Source: DATGMB01 sp035293845 (GTDB taxonomy: Bacteria; Acidobacteriota; Terriglobia; Bryobacterales; Bryobacteraceae). From it: 5,694 bases of DNA. Below are positions 1 through 5,163 of the stretch, piece after piece (the first letter of the stretch is position 1; each line of letters starts with the position of its first letter). Below the pieces are notes generated by a model that was not told where the DNA came from, ran no database searches, and saw only the letters and a list, made by a program, of their open reading frames with translations. Both the position numbers and the translations under genes were made by a program. The stretch lies in contig DATGMB010000208.1 in the NCBI GenBank assembly GCA_035293845.1, positions 1-5,694 of the forward strand, given 5' to 3'.

Positions 1-1
1 C

Positions 2-295
2 TCCGGCGAAGCGGTCGAAATCGCGCGCGCCGGAAAAATGCAGGTGGACCGCCTCGGCGATCTGCTGAACGATGCGAGCGGCCGCGCCCGCTCGCGCCTG
101 GAGCAGATCGATCAAATGGTCGAAAGCACCGTGGGCAAGGTGGAGCACGTCGGCGAAAACGTGAAGCGCACGGTGACGCGCCCGGTGCGCGAAGTCAATG
201 GAATCGCCGCCGGCGTTGCCGCCGCCGTGGCGGCACTCGTCAAAGGCCGCCGCGGCCTGGATGCGGCCACGCAGGACGAAGAGCTGTTCATCTGA
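2..295 (+). CDS. C-terminal part of a coiled-coil (DUF948-like) hypothetical protein
   Basis: The frame is open from the left edge to a TGA at 293-295, giving 97 visible residues, so the gene begins upstream of the window. An ATG at 38 is internal and need not be the start. The visible part is a charged helical stretch (roughly LGDLLNDASGRARSRLEQID onward) with heptad-like spacing, then an Ala/Val-rich segment (GIAAGVAAAVAALV), a basic GRRG and the acidic tail TQDEELFI. From memory, similar tails occur on acidobacterial proteins with an N-terminal membrane helix and a DUF948-like or methyl-accepting-like coiled coil; this is an impression, not a search result. The missing N-terminus would decide it. 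A membrane-associated structural role is plausible, but no catalytic motif is visible and the function is unknown. Confidence 0.75.
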   Translation, partial: SGEAVEIARAGKMQVDRLGDLLNDASGRARSRLEQIDQMVESTVGKVEHVGENVKRTVTRPVREVNGIAAGVAAAVAALVKGRRGLDAATQDEELFI

Positions 296-300
296 GCGCG

Positions 301-324
301 GGCTACGGCGCTCCCAGCCGTGCC
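301..324 (+). terminator. Possible hairpin terminator after the first gene
   Basis: Five bases past the stop codon, ACGGC (305-309) pairs with GCCGT (317-321) around a 7-nt loop. The stem continues as GGC (301-303) with GCC (322-324) if T304 is bulged. There is no proper T-run, only a loosely T-rich stretch at 338-350, so an intrinsic terminator is only a possibility. Confidence 0.3.
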
Positions 325-350
325 GCCAGTTGCGCTAATTCCTTCTGATT

Positions 351-366
351 CCGCACACCGGTGCGG
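351..366. other. Short inverted repeat upstream of the PEP-CTERM gene
   Basis: CCGCAC (351-356) and GTGCGG (361-366) form a perfect 6-bp stem with a 4-nt ACCG loop. It lies in the 103-bp gap before the PEP-CTERM gene, immediately before the point where that protein's signal peptide would be expected to begin. It could be a leader hairpin, an operator or chance; the sequence does not distinguish these. Confidence 0.3.
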
Positions 367-398
367 CGAAAAACACTCGCAAGCTGACTCTGCTCACC

Positions 399-959
399 AT
401 GCGTGCGCTGGCCGCGGCCGCTATGCCGCAGGCCCGCGCCGACGTGCTCACGTTCAGCCTCAGCCCGGCAATCCTGGGCGCCACTCCCGGCGGAACGGTC
501 TATTTCGGATTCACCCTGACGTGGCAATCCGACACCGAGTCCCTGATCGTGACGAACTCGTATCTGACGGATGAATCCGATCCCGCACTCGGCCAGTACA
601 CCGATACCATGGGCCAGAACGGCTACCTCCACATCCTCGGGCCTTCAGCAACCCCGGTGACGTGGAGCGAAGCCGGAGGGCCGGGCACGGGCGCCGGCTC
701 GTACACCATCGATCCCTCCGCCTCGGCGGGTGACAGCGACGCGGGCAATCTGGCGATCGATTATCTGATCTTCGATAACAGCGGCAGCACCGGCGGTACG
801 GCGCAAACCCCGTTTACGGTGAACGTGCAGGCAGCGCCGGAGCCGGGAACTTGGGGCCTGCTCGGGATTGGCGCGGCGGTGCTGGCCATTACGGCCCGGC
901 GGGTCCGGCGGCCTGCGCGCGGATCTTTGCCACCACCAGCCGGATCTGTTCGTAGCTGA
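399..959 (+). CDS. PEP-CTERM sorting-domain surface protein, start uncertain
   Basis: This is a probable exported protein carrying the C-terminal exosortase signal. From the ATG at 399 it has 186 residues. The sorting domain starts at PEP (147-149), continues as a hydrophobic segment (about 151-165, WGLLGIGAAVLAI) and ends in basic RRVRR (167-171). In this family exosortase cleaves at the PEP site and the protein goes to the envelope or matrix. The N-terminus reads RALAAAAMPQARAD, with a signal-peptidase-like ARA/D site at residue 14, but the hydrophobic core is very short and no ribosome binding site precedes 399. The same frame is open back to a TAA at 336 and reads KNTRKLTLLT just before M1, the usual n-region of such signal peptides, with GCG at 366-368 where a start codon would be expected. 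The body (20-145) is Gly/Thr/Ser/Asp-rich and matches no domain I can name. A 15-residue tail follows the basic cluster and overlaps recQ's 3' end. The gene may be decaying. Confidence 0.75.
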   Translation: MRALAAAAMPQARADVLTFSLSPAILGATPGGTVYFGFTLTWQSDTESLIVTNSYLTDESDPALGQYTDTMGQNGYLHILGPSATPVTWSEAGGPGTGAGSYTIDPSASAGDSDAGNLAIDYLIFDNSGSTGGTAQTPFTVNVQAAPEPGTWGLLGIGAAVLAITARRVRRPARGSLPPPAGSVRS

Positions 960-2856
960 TCTCAGGCGGCAGCGCCTCGCGTAGCGGTTTCAGCCACTGC
1001 GAGCCGAGCCGCCCGGCCGCTTCCACGATCTGCCGTTCGGCGGCCTCGCCGACCCACTCGGTCCGGTACTCCACGCGGCCTTTTTCGATCAGGTCCGCGA
1101 CCATGTTGACGACCGTGGAGGGCTGGCGCACGCGGATCTCCGCGATCTCCGCGAAAGTCTTGCCCTCCGCCAGCAGCCGTATCGTCTCCTCGGCCGGCGA
1201 TGCCTGCGGCATCTGCCGCGCCGCGGCGCGCGCTCCCTTGCGGTAGGCCTCGAACGCGGCGAAGATGTCGGCCCCGTAGAGTTCCGCCTTTCGCTCGCCA
1301 AAGCCGTTCACCGCCAGCAATTCGCGCAAATTGGTGGGCCGCTTACGGCAGAGATCGGCAAGCGAGGCATCGCTCAGCACGATGTAGGCCGGCACGCCGG
1401 CGCGCTGCGCGGTGCGGCTGCGCCATTCCTTGAAGAAGGCGAGAAGATCGAGATCGACGCCGTCGACGCCGGCCGCGGCGGGGCGGCGTTCGACCGCGCG
1501 TTCGGGAGGAGGCGCGCCGCTCCCTGAAGGCCGCGGCTCCGTTCGCGCCGGCGGCTCTGGGGTTGCGGGCGGCTCCGATTGCGCGGCGGCGGCTTTGGCT
1601 TTCCGCTTCCTGCGCGCCGGCGCCTCGGCGGCGGGCGCTGCCTTCAGCCACTCCGGCACGTTGCCGCAAACGTCGCACATCTCGCAGCGCTGCCACTTGG
1701 GGATCTGGCCGAAGTGCGTGCAGATCTGGTGGTGCCGGCAACGCGCGCTGGCGGCGAAACGGTTCACCTCGTGGTAGCGCTGCCAGGCGCGCTCTCTCTC
1801 GTCCGGGTCCCGGATCTGGTTGATGAAGAAATTCAGCAGGCCGAGATCCTTGCGCTGCCAGAGGAGCACACAGTCCGAGGGCAGCCCGTCGCGGCCCGCG
1901 CGCCCGGCTTCCTGGTAATACTGCTCGATCGATTTCGGCAGCGACGTGTGGATCACGGCGCGCACCGCCGGTTTGTTGATGCCAAGTCCGAACGCGATGG
2001 TGCCTACCAGCACGCGCACCTCGTCATTCATCCAGCGCTCCTGGTTGCGGCGGCGCGTGGCGTTCTCCATCTGGCCGTGATACGGAATCGCCGGGATGCC
2101 GCGGTCGCCGAGGTAATCCACCAGGTCCTCTACGTCCGCGACCTTGCCCGCGTAAACGATCACGCTTTCCCCCGCATACGCGCGCAGCGCGGCCACTAAC
2201 AGCCGGCGCAGCGCTCCCTTTTCGCACTGATGCACGACGTAGCGGAGATTGGCGCGATGGAAGCTCGCAATGTACTTATCGGGCTCGCGAAGCTGGAGCT
2301 GCTGCAGAATATCGTGGCGCACCCGGCGCGTGGCGCTGGCGGTGAAGGCGGCGATGGGGCGGTCGGGAAAATTCTGGCGCAGGCCGCTGAGCTGGCGGTA
2401 TTCGGGGCGGAATTCGTGGCCCCATTCGGAAATGCAATGCGCCTCGTCGATGGCGAAAAACGCCAGCGGCACGCGCGCCAGCCACGCGATCGTGTCCTGC
2501 CGCGCGAGGCGCTCGGGCGAAAGGTAGAGCAGCCGGTAAGCGCCCTGGATGGCCGCGCGCATCACGGTCCGCTGCTCGTCCGGCGGCTGCGTGCTGTTGA
2601 GCAGCGCGGCGGGGATGCCCATATCGGCAAGCTGCGCCACCTGATCCTGCATGAGCGCGATGAGCGGCGAGACGACCACCACCGTGCGGCCAAGCACGAG
2701 CGCGGGAAGCTGATAGCAGAGCGATTTGCCGCCGCCGGTCGGCATGACGACGGCGATATCGCGCCCCGCCAGCAGGCTCTGAATGATGCGCTCCTGCATG
2801 GGGCGGAAGGAATCGTAGCCCCAGTAGCGTTTCAGGGCTGCGTGGAGGTCGGTCAC
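889..2856 (-). CDS. recQ: ATP-dependent DNA helicase RecQ
   Basis: This 3'-5' superfamily 2 helicase acts in recombination and fork repair. Motifs in order over 655 residues: motif 0 FRPMQ (17-21), Walker A PTGGGKS (39-45), DEAH (137-140) with the RecQ aromatic loop CISEWGHEFRPEY (141-153), motif III FTASAT (171-176), motif V VGTIAFGLGINKP (284-296), motif VI QYYQEAGRAGRDG (312-324), and a zinc-binding set C373, C391, C394, C397. After a low-complexity Ala/Pro/Arg/Lys linker (about 402-465) come an HRDC domain (about 468-540) and a C-terminal helix-turn-helix region (about 555-645, HTH_40-like). The RQC winged helix usually found after the zinc site is not visible. The start is GTG: the folK stop lies two codons upstream in the same frame, so no longer form is possible without readthrough, and motif 0 is at the normal distance. 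It is the second gene of a folK-recQ pair. Confidence 0.96.
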   Translation of the reverse strand: MTDLHAALKRYWGYDSFRPMQERIIQSLLAGRDIAVVMPTGGGKSLCYQLPALVLGRTVVVVSPLIALMQDQVAQLADMGIPAALLNSTQPPDEQRTVMRAAIQGAYRLLYLSPERLARQDTIAWLARVPLAFFAIDEAHCISEWGHEFRPEYRQLSGLRQNFPDRPIAAFTASATRRVRHDILQQLQLREPDKYIASFHRANLRYVVHQCEKGALRRLLVAALRAYAGESVIVYAGKVADVEDLVDYLGDRGIPAIPYHGQMENATRRRNQERWMNDEVRVLVGTIAFGLGINKPAVRAVIHTSLPKSIEQYYQEAGRAGRDGLPSDCVLLWQRKDLGLLNFFINQIRDPDERERAWQRYHEVNRFAASARCRHHQICTHFGQIPKWQRCEMCDVCGNVPEWLKAAPAAEAPARRKRKAKAAAAQSEPPATPEPPARTEPRPSGSGAPPPERAVERRPAAAGVDGVDLDLLAFFKEWRSRTAQRAGVPAYIVLSDASLADLCRKRPTNLRELLAVNGFGERKAELYGADIFAAFEAYRKGARAAARQMPQASPAEETIRLLAEGKTFAEIAEIRVRQPSTVVNMVADLIEKGRVEYRTEWVGEAAERQIVEAAGRLGSQWLKPLREALPPEISYEQIRLVVAKIRAQAAGPAGP

Positions 2857-2871
2857 TCGAAACTACGAGTG
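2854..2871 (-). promoter_or_regulatory. Hairpin spanning the folK stop and recQ start codons
   Basis: Read on the minus strand, CACTCG (2871-2866), loop TAGTTT (2865-2860) and CGAGTG (2859-2854) form a perfect 6-bp stem. The loop begins with the folK stop codon TAG, and the 3' arm ends in the recQ GTG start codon. No Shine-Dalgarno sequence is visible before recQ. A ribosome finishing folK would open the stem, which fits translational coupling. The pairing is seen directly; the mechanism is inference. Confidence 0.45.
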
Positions 2872-3345
2872 TAACAGGCGCACCGCGGCAGGCGGCGCGG
2901 CATCGAGCAGTTCGCGCACGGTGCGCCGGCTGACCGGATGGCGCAGGCCCGGCGCGAGGTCGGCCAGCGGCGCCAGCACGAAGCGGCGCTCGGCCATGCG
3001 CGGGTGCGGGATCTGAAGCTCGGGTGTCGAGACGGTGGCGCTGCCGTAGAGCAGGATATCGATATCGATCGTGCGCGGGCCCTTCGGAATACCGCGCACG
3101 CGGCCGAGCTCGCGCTCGATGCGGCCCGTGGCGCCGAGGAGCTGCCGCGGGAAGAGCTGCGTTTCGGCCTCCGCGACGAGGTTCAGGAACCAGCGCTGCT
3201 CCGTGTAATCCACCGGCTCGGTTTCGTAAATGGGCGAGACGCGCAGCACGCGGATGCCCGCGGCGGGCAGCCGGTCCAGAGCCGCGCGGAGGTTTGCCTC
3301 GCGGTCGCCGATATTCGAGCCGAGGCCGAGATAGACGGTTTTCAC
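2863..3345 (-). CDS. folK: 2-amino-4-hydroxy-6-hydroxymethyldihydropteridine pyrophosphokinase (HPPK)
   Basis: HPPK transfers pyrophosphate from ATP to 6-hydroxymethyl-7,8-dihydropterin, the step before dihydropteroate synthase in folate synthesis; it acts in the cytoplasm. The 160 residues are the normal length. Family landmarks: N-terminal YLGLGSNIGDRE (5-16), YETEPVD (40-46), FLN (53-55), the flexible-loop arginines R82 and R84, GPRTIDIDIL (89-98) in which D94 and D96 are the expected magnesium ligands, and IPHPR (112-116) followed by ERRFVLAPL (119-127). The start is GTG at 3345-3343, placing the glycine-rich first strand at the usual distance; the Shine-Dalgarno is weak. It is first in the folK-recQ pair, with 6 bp before recQ, and divergent from the MiaE gene 57 bp away. 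No folP or folB is adjacent in the window. Confidence 0.95.
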   Translation of the reverse strand: MKTVYLGLGSNIGDREANLRAALDRLPAAGIRVLRVSPIYETEPVDYTEQRWFLNLVAEAETQLFPRQLLGATGRIERELGRVRGIPKGPRTIDIDILLYGSATVSTPELQIPHPRMAERRFVLAPLADLAPGLRHPVSRRTVRELLDAAPPAAVRLLHS

Positions 3346-3390
3346 AGGCGGTGCTTCTACCGATCATCGCACTGCCCTGGGCGGCTGCGG

Positions 3391-3396
3391 TACGTT
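3391..3396 (+). promoter_or_regulatory. Weak -10-like element just before the MiaE start
   Basis: TACGTT fits only the TAnnnT core of a -10 box and has no recognisable -35. It ends 6 bp before the GTG at 3403, the same spacing as the strong TATAAT before the ATG at 5276. If real, the transcript would be leaderless. The rest of the 57-bp divergent gap (3346-3402) shows no clear promoter in either direction. Confidence 0.18.
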
Positions 3397-3402
3397 GAAA
3401 GG

Positions 3403-4041
3403 GTGAATGCTTCAGGACCGCGGGAGCCCGAGGCGCTGCCGCTCCATTCCTTTACGCCGATCGAGTGGGGCCGCGCCGTGCTCGCCGATTCCACCAGCCT
3501 TCTAATCGACCACGCCTTTCTTGAAAAGAAAGCCGCCACCAACGCTCTGGAGCTGCTGACGCGATGGCCGAACGACTGGCTGGATGGCTGGGTCGAAGCC
3601 ATGACCTCCGTCGCCCGCGATGAGGTGGGACACCTGGCCCAAGTGACCCGTATTCTGACCGGCCGCGGCGCGCGGTTCGATCGCGTTCACAAGAACCCGT
3701 ACGCCAATGAGCTGCGGCAGCTCGTGCGGAAAGGCGAGCGGACCGAGCTGCTGGACCGCCTGCTGGTGGCGGCGTTGATCGAGCTCCGCTCCTGCGAGCG
3801 CTTCGCCGTGCTCGCCGCGGCCGCGGAGGACACGGAGCTCGCCGCCTTCTACCGCGGGCTGTTCGCCTCGGAAAAGGGCCACTACAAGCTCTTCCTCTCG
3901 CTCGCCGCCAAATTCACCAAAGAGGACGAGCTGGCCGCCCGCTGGCAGCGCATGCTCGCCTCGGAAGCCGCGATCCTGGACCGGCAGACGCCCGGTCCGC
4001 GAATCCATTCCGGCCTGCCAAGGGAACCGCGCCGCGCATGA
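3403..4041 (+). CDS. miaE: tRNA-(ms2io6A37)-hydroxylase-like protein (MiaE family)
   Basis: MiaE is an O2-dependent non-haem diiron enzyme of ferritin-like fold that hydroxylates the isopentenyl group of ms2i6A at tRNA position 37. The predicted 212 residues match the shorter MiaE form. Recognisable blocks: LLIDHAFLEKKAATNALELL (33-52), ARDEVGH (71-77), NPYA (98-101), LLDRLLVAALIELRSCERF (116-134) and SEKGHYKLFL (156-165). Likely iron ligands are E41, E74, H77, E127 and E157/H160, the expected E, ExxH, E, ExxH pattern. The frame is open far upstream (back to 2938) only as antisense of folK. GTG at 3403 is the first usual start codon after folK's own start; GAAAGG lies directly against it, too close for a good ribosome site, so the exact start is uncertain. 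It implies an aerobic cell with MiaA and MiaB elsewhere. Some distant ferritin-like members may act on other substrates. Confidence 0.88.
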   Translation: MNASGPREPEALPLHSFTPIEWGRAVLADSTSLLIDHAFLEKKAATNALELLTRWPNDWLDGWVEAMTSVARDEVGHLAQVTRILTGRGARFDRVHKNPYANELRQLVRKGERTELLDRLLVAALIELRSCERFAVLAAAAEDTELAAFYRGLFASEKGHYKLFLSLAAKFTKEDELAARWQRMLASEAAILDRQTPGPRIHSGLPREPRRA

Positions 4042-4048
4042 TGCGCGG
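4032..4048. other. Hairpin with the miaE stop codon in its loop
   Basis: CCGCGCA (4032-4038) and TGCGCGG (4042-4048) are perfect inverted repeats. The 3-nt loop is exactly the TGA stop codon of the MiaE gene. It is the first of three hairpins in 84 bp and may protect or shape the 3' end of that mRNA. Confidence 0.4.
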
Positions 4049-4062
4049 TCCAGCCCGGCTAA

Positions 4063-4082
4063 CCTGCTGATTCTAAAGCAGG
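4063..4082. other. Middle hairpin between miaE and the WXXGXW gene
   Basis: CCTGCT (4063-4068) and AGCAGG (4077-4082) pair around an 8-nt AT-rich loop. It lies between two stronger GC hairpins. No T-run follows on either strand. Confidence 0.3.
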
Positions 4083-4092
4083 AGGCAATGTC

Positions 4093-4115
4093 CAGTGGCG
4101 CATCGTGCGCCACTG
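4093..4115. terminator. Likely bidirectional terminator hairpin between convergent genes
   Basis: CAGTGGCGCA (4093-4102) and TGCGCCACTG (4106-4115) form a perfect 10-bp stem with a TCG loop, the strongest stem I see in the window. It sits 52 bp past the MiaE stop and 20 bp past the stop of the convergent WXXGXW gene. Neither strand has a T-tract after it, so termination could be U-tract-independent or assisted by the other two hairpins; a protein-binding palindrome is the alternative. Confidence 0.5.
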
Positions 4116-4134
4116 CGTCCGAAATGGGCCTGCG

Positions 4135-4452
4135 CTACCGGCGCCAGTAGCCGCGGTAATAGCGGCCGCCGTAATACCGCGGGGCCACCCAATACGACCG
4201 CGCATACGGCGGGCGCGCCCAATATCCCGGACGCCACACCCAACGCGGCCCGACCGGCGCATAATAACCCGCGATCCACGTGTAGCCCGGCGCCGGGGCC
4301 GGCGGAACATAGACGACGGGAGGCGGGGGCGGCGGCGCATACACGGCTACCGGCGCAGGCGCGTAGCCGATCCCGACCCCGAAGAACACGCGCGGCCCTG
4401 CAAACGCGCTCGCTCCAGCCAACAATAAGAGTGCCAACAATTTGGTTTTCAT
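4135..4452 (-). CDS. Secreted WXXGXW-repeat protein, Pro/Tyr/Trp-rich
   Basis: This is a 105-residue exported protein. Residues 1-18 are a classic Sec signal (MKTK, then LLALLLLAGASAFA) with predicted cleavage AFA/G19. The mature part has a proline tract (P40-P45) in a YAP/VYVPP context, then the aromatic repeat region: W59-I-A-G62-Y-Y64, a variant, and W73-R-P-G76-Y-W78, an exact WXXGXW. It ends in a basic aromatic tail (RYYGGRYYRGYWRR). The family is common in Gram-negative and acidobacterial genomes as small envelope proteins of unknown function. The ATG at 4452-4450 was chosen over an in-frame upstream start at 4527 because it begins the signal peptide and follows a near-perfect ribosome site. 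That longer form would also begin upstream of the sigma-54 promoter. The gene is transcribed toward miaE and divergent from the secreted protein at 4658. Confidence 0.9.
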   Translation of the reverse strand: MKTKLLALLLLAGASAFAGPRVFFGVGIGYAPAPVAVYAPPPPPPVVYVPPAPAPGYTWIAGYYAPVGPRWVWRPGYWARPPYARSYWVAPRYYGGRYYRGYWRR

Positions 4453-4456
4453 GTGT

Positions 4457-4467
4457 CCTCCTCCTTC
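4457..4467 (-). promoter_or_regulatory. Strong ribosome binding site of the WXXGXW gene
   Basis: On the minus strand the sequence GAAGGAGGAGG ends 4 bases before the ATG, with the first AGGAGG unit at better spacing. It is the strongest Shine-Dalgarno in the window and decides the start at 4452. It implies efficient translation once the promoter is active. Confidence 0.85.
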
Positions 4468-4500
4468 CGCCCCACTGGAGCGGCTCTCGCGCATGGAATT

Positions 4501-4516
4501 TGCAACCGCCGTGCCA
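4501..4516 (-). promoter_or_regulatory. Sigma-54 (RpoN) promoter, -24/-12 type
   Basis: The minus strand reads TGGCACGGCGGTTGCA, matching the sigma-54 consensus TGGCAC-N5-TTGCA at every defined position, with the GG and GC doublets separated by exactly 10 bp. The predicted transcription start is near 4490, giving a leader of about 38 nt that contains the strong ribosome site of the WXXGXW gene. Sigma-54 promoters need an activating ATPase (enhancer-binding protein), so this gene is probably switched on by a specific signal. No activator gene is in the window. Confidence 0.82.
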
Positions 4517-4553
4517 ATCGTAAGCAACTGAAAATAAATGTCAGATATCGCAA

Positions 4554-4601
4554 GCGGCTGGCCGGAGAGAACCGCGCTGGTGGTTTTCGGCCGCCAGCCG
4601 C
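4554..4601. promoter_or_regulatory. Inverted repeat upstream of the sigma-54 promoter (candidate activator site)
   Basis: GCGGCTGGC (4554-4562) and GCCAGCCGC (4593-4601) are perfect 9-bp inverted repeats separated by 30 bp. Their centre lies about 88 bp upstream of the predicted sigma-54 transcription start, where enhancer-binding proteins often bind. It also lies just upstream of the promoter of the divergent gene at 4658, so it could affect both. The spacing is wide for a single operator; a chance GC-rich repeat is possible. Confidence 0.3.
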
Positions 4602-4622
4602 GCCCTGCCCGCCCATCGCCGG

Positions 4623-4631
4623 TGGTATAAG
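4623..4631 (+). promoter_or_regulatory. Extended -10 promoter for the secreted protein at 4658
   Basis: TGGTATAAG is a TGn-extended -10 with a TATAAG hexamer (4626-4631). No good -35 is seen at the usual distance, which an extended -10 can tolerate. The start of transcription would be near 4638, leaving a leader of about 20 nt that includes the GGGAGGG ribosome site. Confidence 0.5.
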
Positions 4632-4643
4632 TAAGGAATCCCC

Positions 4644-4650
4644 GGGAGGG
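4644..4650 (+). promoter_or_regulatory. Ribosome binding site of the gene at 4658
   Basis: GGGAGGG lies 7 bases before the ATG at 4658, a standard Shine-Dalgarno distance. It fixes the start of the secreted protein. Confidence 0.8.
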
Positions 4651-4657
4651 ATCTCAC

Positions 4658-5116
4658 ATGTTTCGCGCCATCCTTTTGAGCGCTCTGCTCGCAACGGCCT
4701 GCTTTGCGCAATCCCAGCCCAATTTCAGCGGGACCTGGAAACTCAACGTCTCAAAGAGCGATTTCGGCATGATGCCGGCGCCGGACAGCCGCACCGATGT
4801 CATCGAGCACGCCGGCGATACCCTGAAAGACCAGGTGGCGGCCAACGGCCAGCAGGGCAAACAGGAATATCTGTTGACGTTCAAAACAGACGGCACCGAA
4901 ACCGTCAACAAGATCGCGGACCGCGAAGTGAAAGTATCGGCCAAATGGGACGGACCCGCCATGGTGGTCACCACCAAGCTGGACTTCCAGGGCACCGAGA
5001 TCCTCATCAAGTCGAACTGGACGCTTTCCTCCGACGGCGCCACCCTCACGCAGGCCGCCCACATCGCGAGCCCCATGGGCGAAATGGATCAGAAGGCCAT
5101 TTTCGAGAAACAGTAG
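4658..5116 (+). CDS. Small secreted beta-rich protein of unknown function
   Basis: The protein has 152 residues. Residues 1-17 form a signal peptide (MFRAILLSALLATACFA) with cleavage most likely before Q18. A lipoprotein cut before C15 is less likely because the -4 to -1 residues LATA do not fit a lipobox well. The mature part starts NFSGTWKLN (22-30), a lipocalin-like opening strand, and continues with alternating strands rich in Lys/Thr: SKSDFG (32-37), YLLTFKTDGTE (71-81), EVKVSAKWDG (90-99), VVTTKLDFQGTEILIKSNW (103-121), LSSDGATLT (123-131), ending in EKQ. The pattern suggests an antiparallel beta barrel. I recall many acidobacterial secreted proteins of this kind, but I cannot name a characterised function. 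It has its own promoter and ribosome site and is divergent from the WXXGXW gene. Confidence 0.88.
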   Translation: MFRAILLSALLATACFAQSQPNFSGTWKLNVSKSDFGMMPAPDSRTDVIEHAGDTLKDQVAANGQQGKQEYLLTFKTDGTETVNKIADREVKVSAKWDGPAMVVTTKLDFQGTEILIKSNWTLSSDGATLTQAAHIASPMGEMDQKAIFEKQ

Positions 5117-5163
5117 CACACCGGTGCGCTCGCCCGCGAATCGCGCCTTCCGGCCCGGCTACT

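Noticed and set aside
319..333. Sigma-54-like site (TTGC at 330-333) before the PEP-CTERM gene
   Set aside because: The -12 half fits, but the -24 half reads CGTG where TGGC is needed, so the essential GG is missing.
1579..2874. Long plus-strand open frames opposite recQ (1579-2199 and 2230-2874)
   Set aside because: They are antisense shadows of recQ in GC-rich DNA. Their translations are rich in Ala/Arg/His with no motif, while the minus strand carries all RecQ helicase motifs.
2276..3367. 363-codon minus-strand frame across folK and the recQ N-terminus
   Set aside because: It is out of frame with both genes and translates to an Arg/Ala/Pro/His-rich sequence typical of a shadow. FolK and RecQ motifs lie in the other frame.
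2938..3402. Upstream extension of the miaE frame
   Set aside because: This part is antisense to folK and has no MiaE-like content. Homology-like sequence begins after the GTG at 3403.
4453..4527. N-terminal extension of the WXXGXW protein to 4527
   Set aside because: The extra 25 residues are not signal-like, the extension crosses the sigma-54 promoter, and the strong ribosome site with signal peptide at 4452 explains the start fully.
4690..4715. Possible lipobox at C15 of the secreted protein (LATAC)
   Set aside because: The hydrophobic residue is one position too far from the Cys and Thr/Ala precede it. Ordinary signal-peptidase cleavage before Q18 fits better.
353..5128. The 13-mer GCACACCGGTGCG occurs at 353-365 and again at 5116-5128
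   Set aside because: A single 13-bp repeat around a CACCGGTG palindrome is close to what chance gives in several kb of GC-rich DNA, and the flanks differ.
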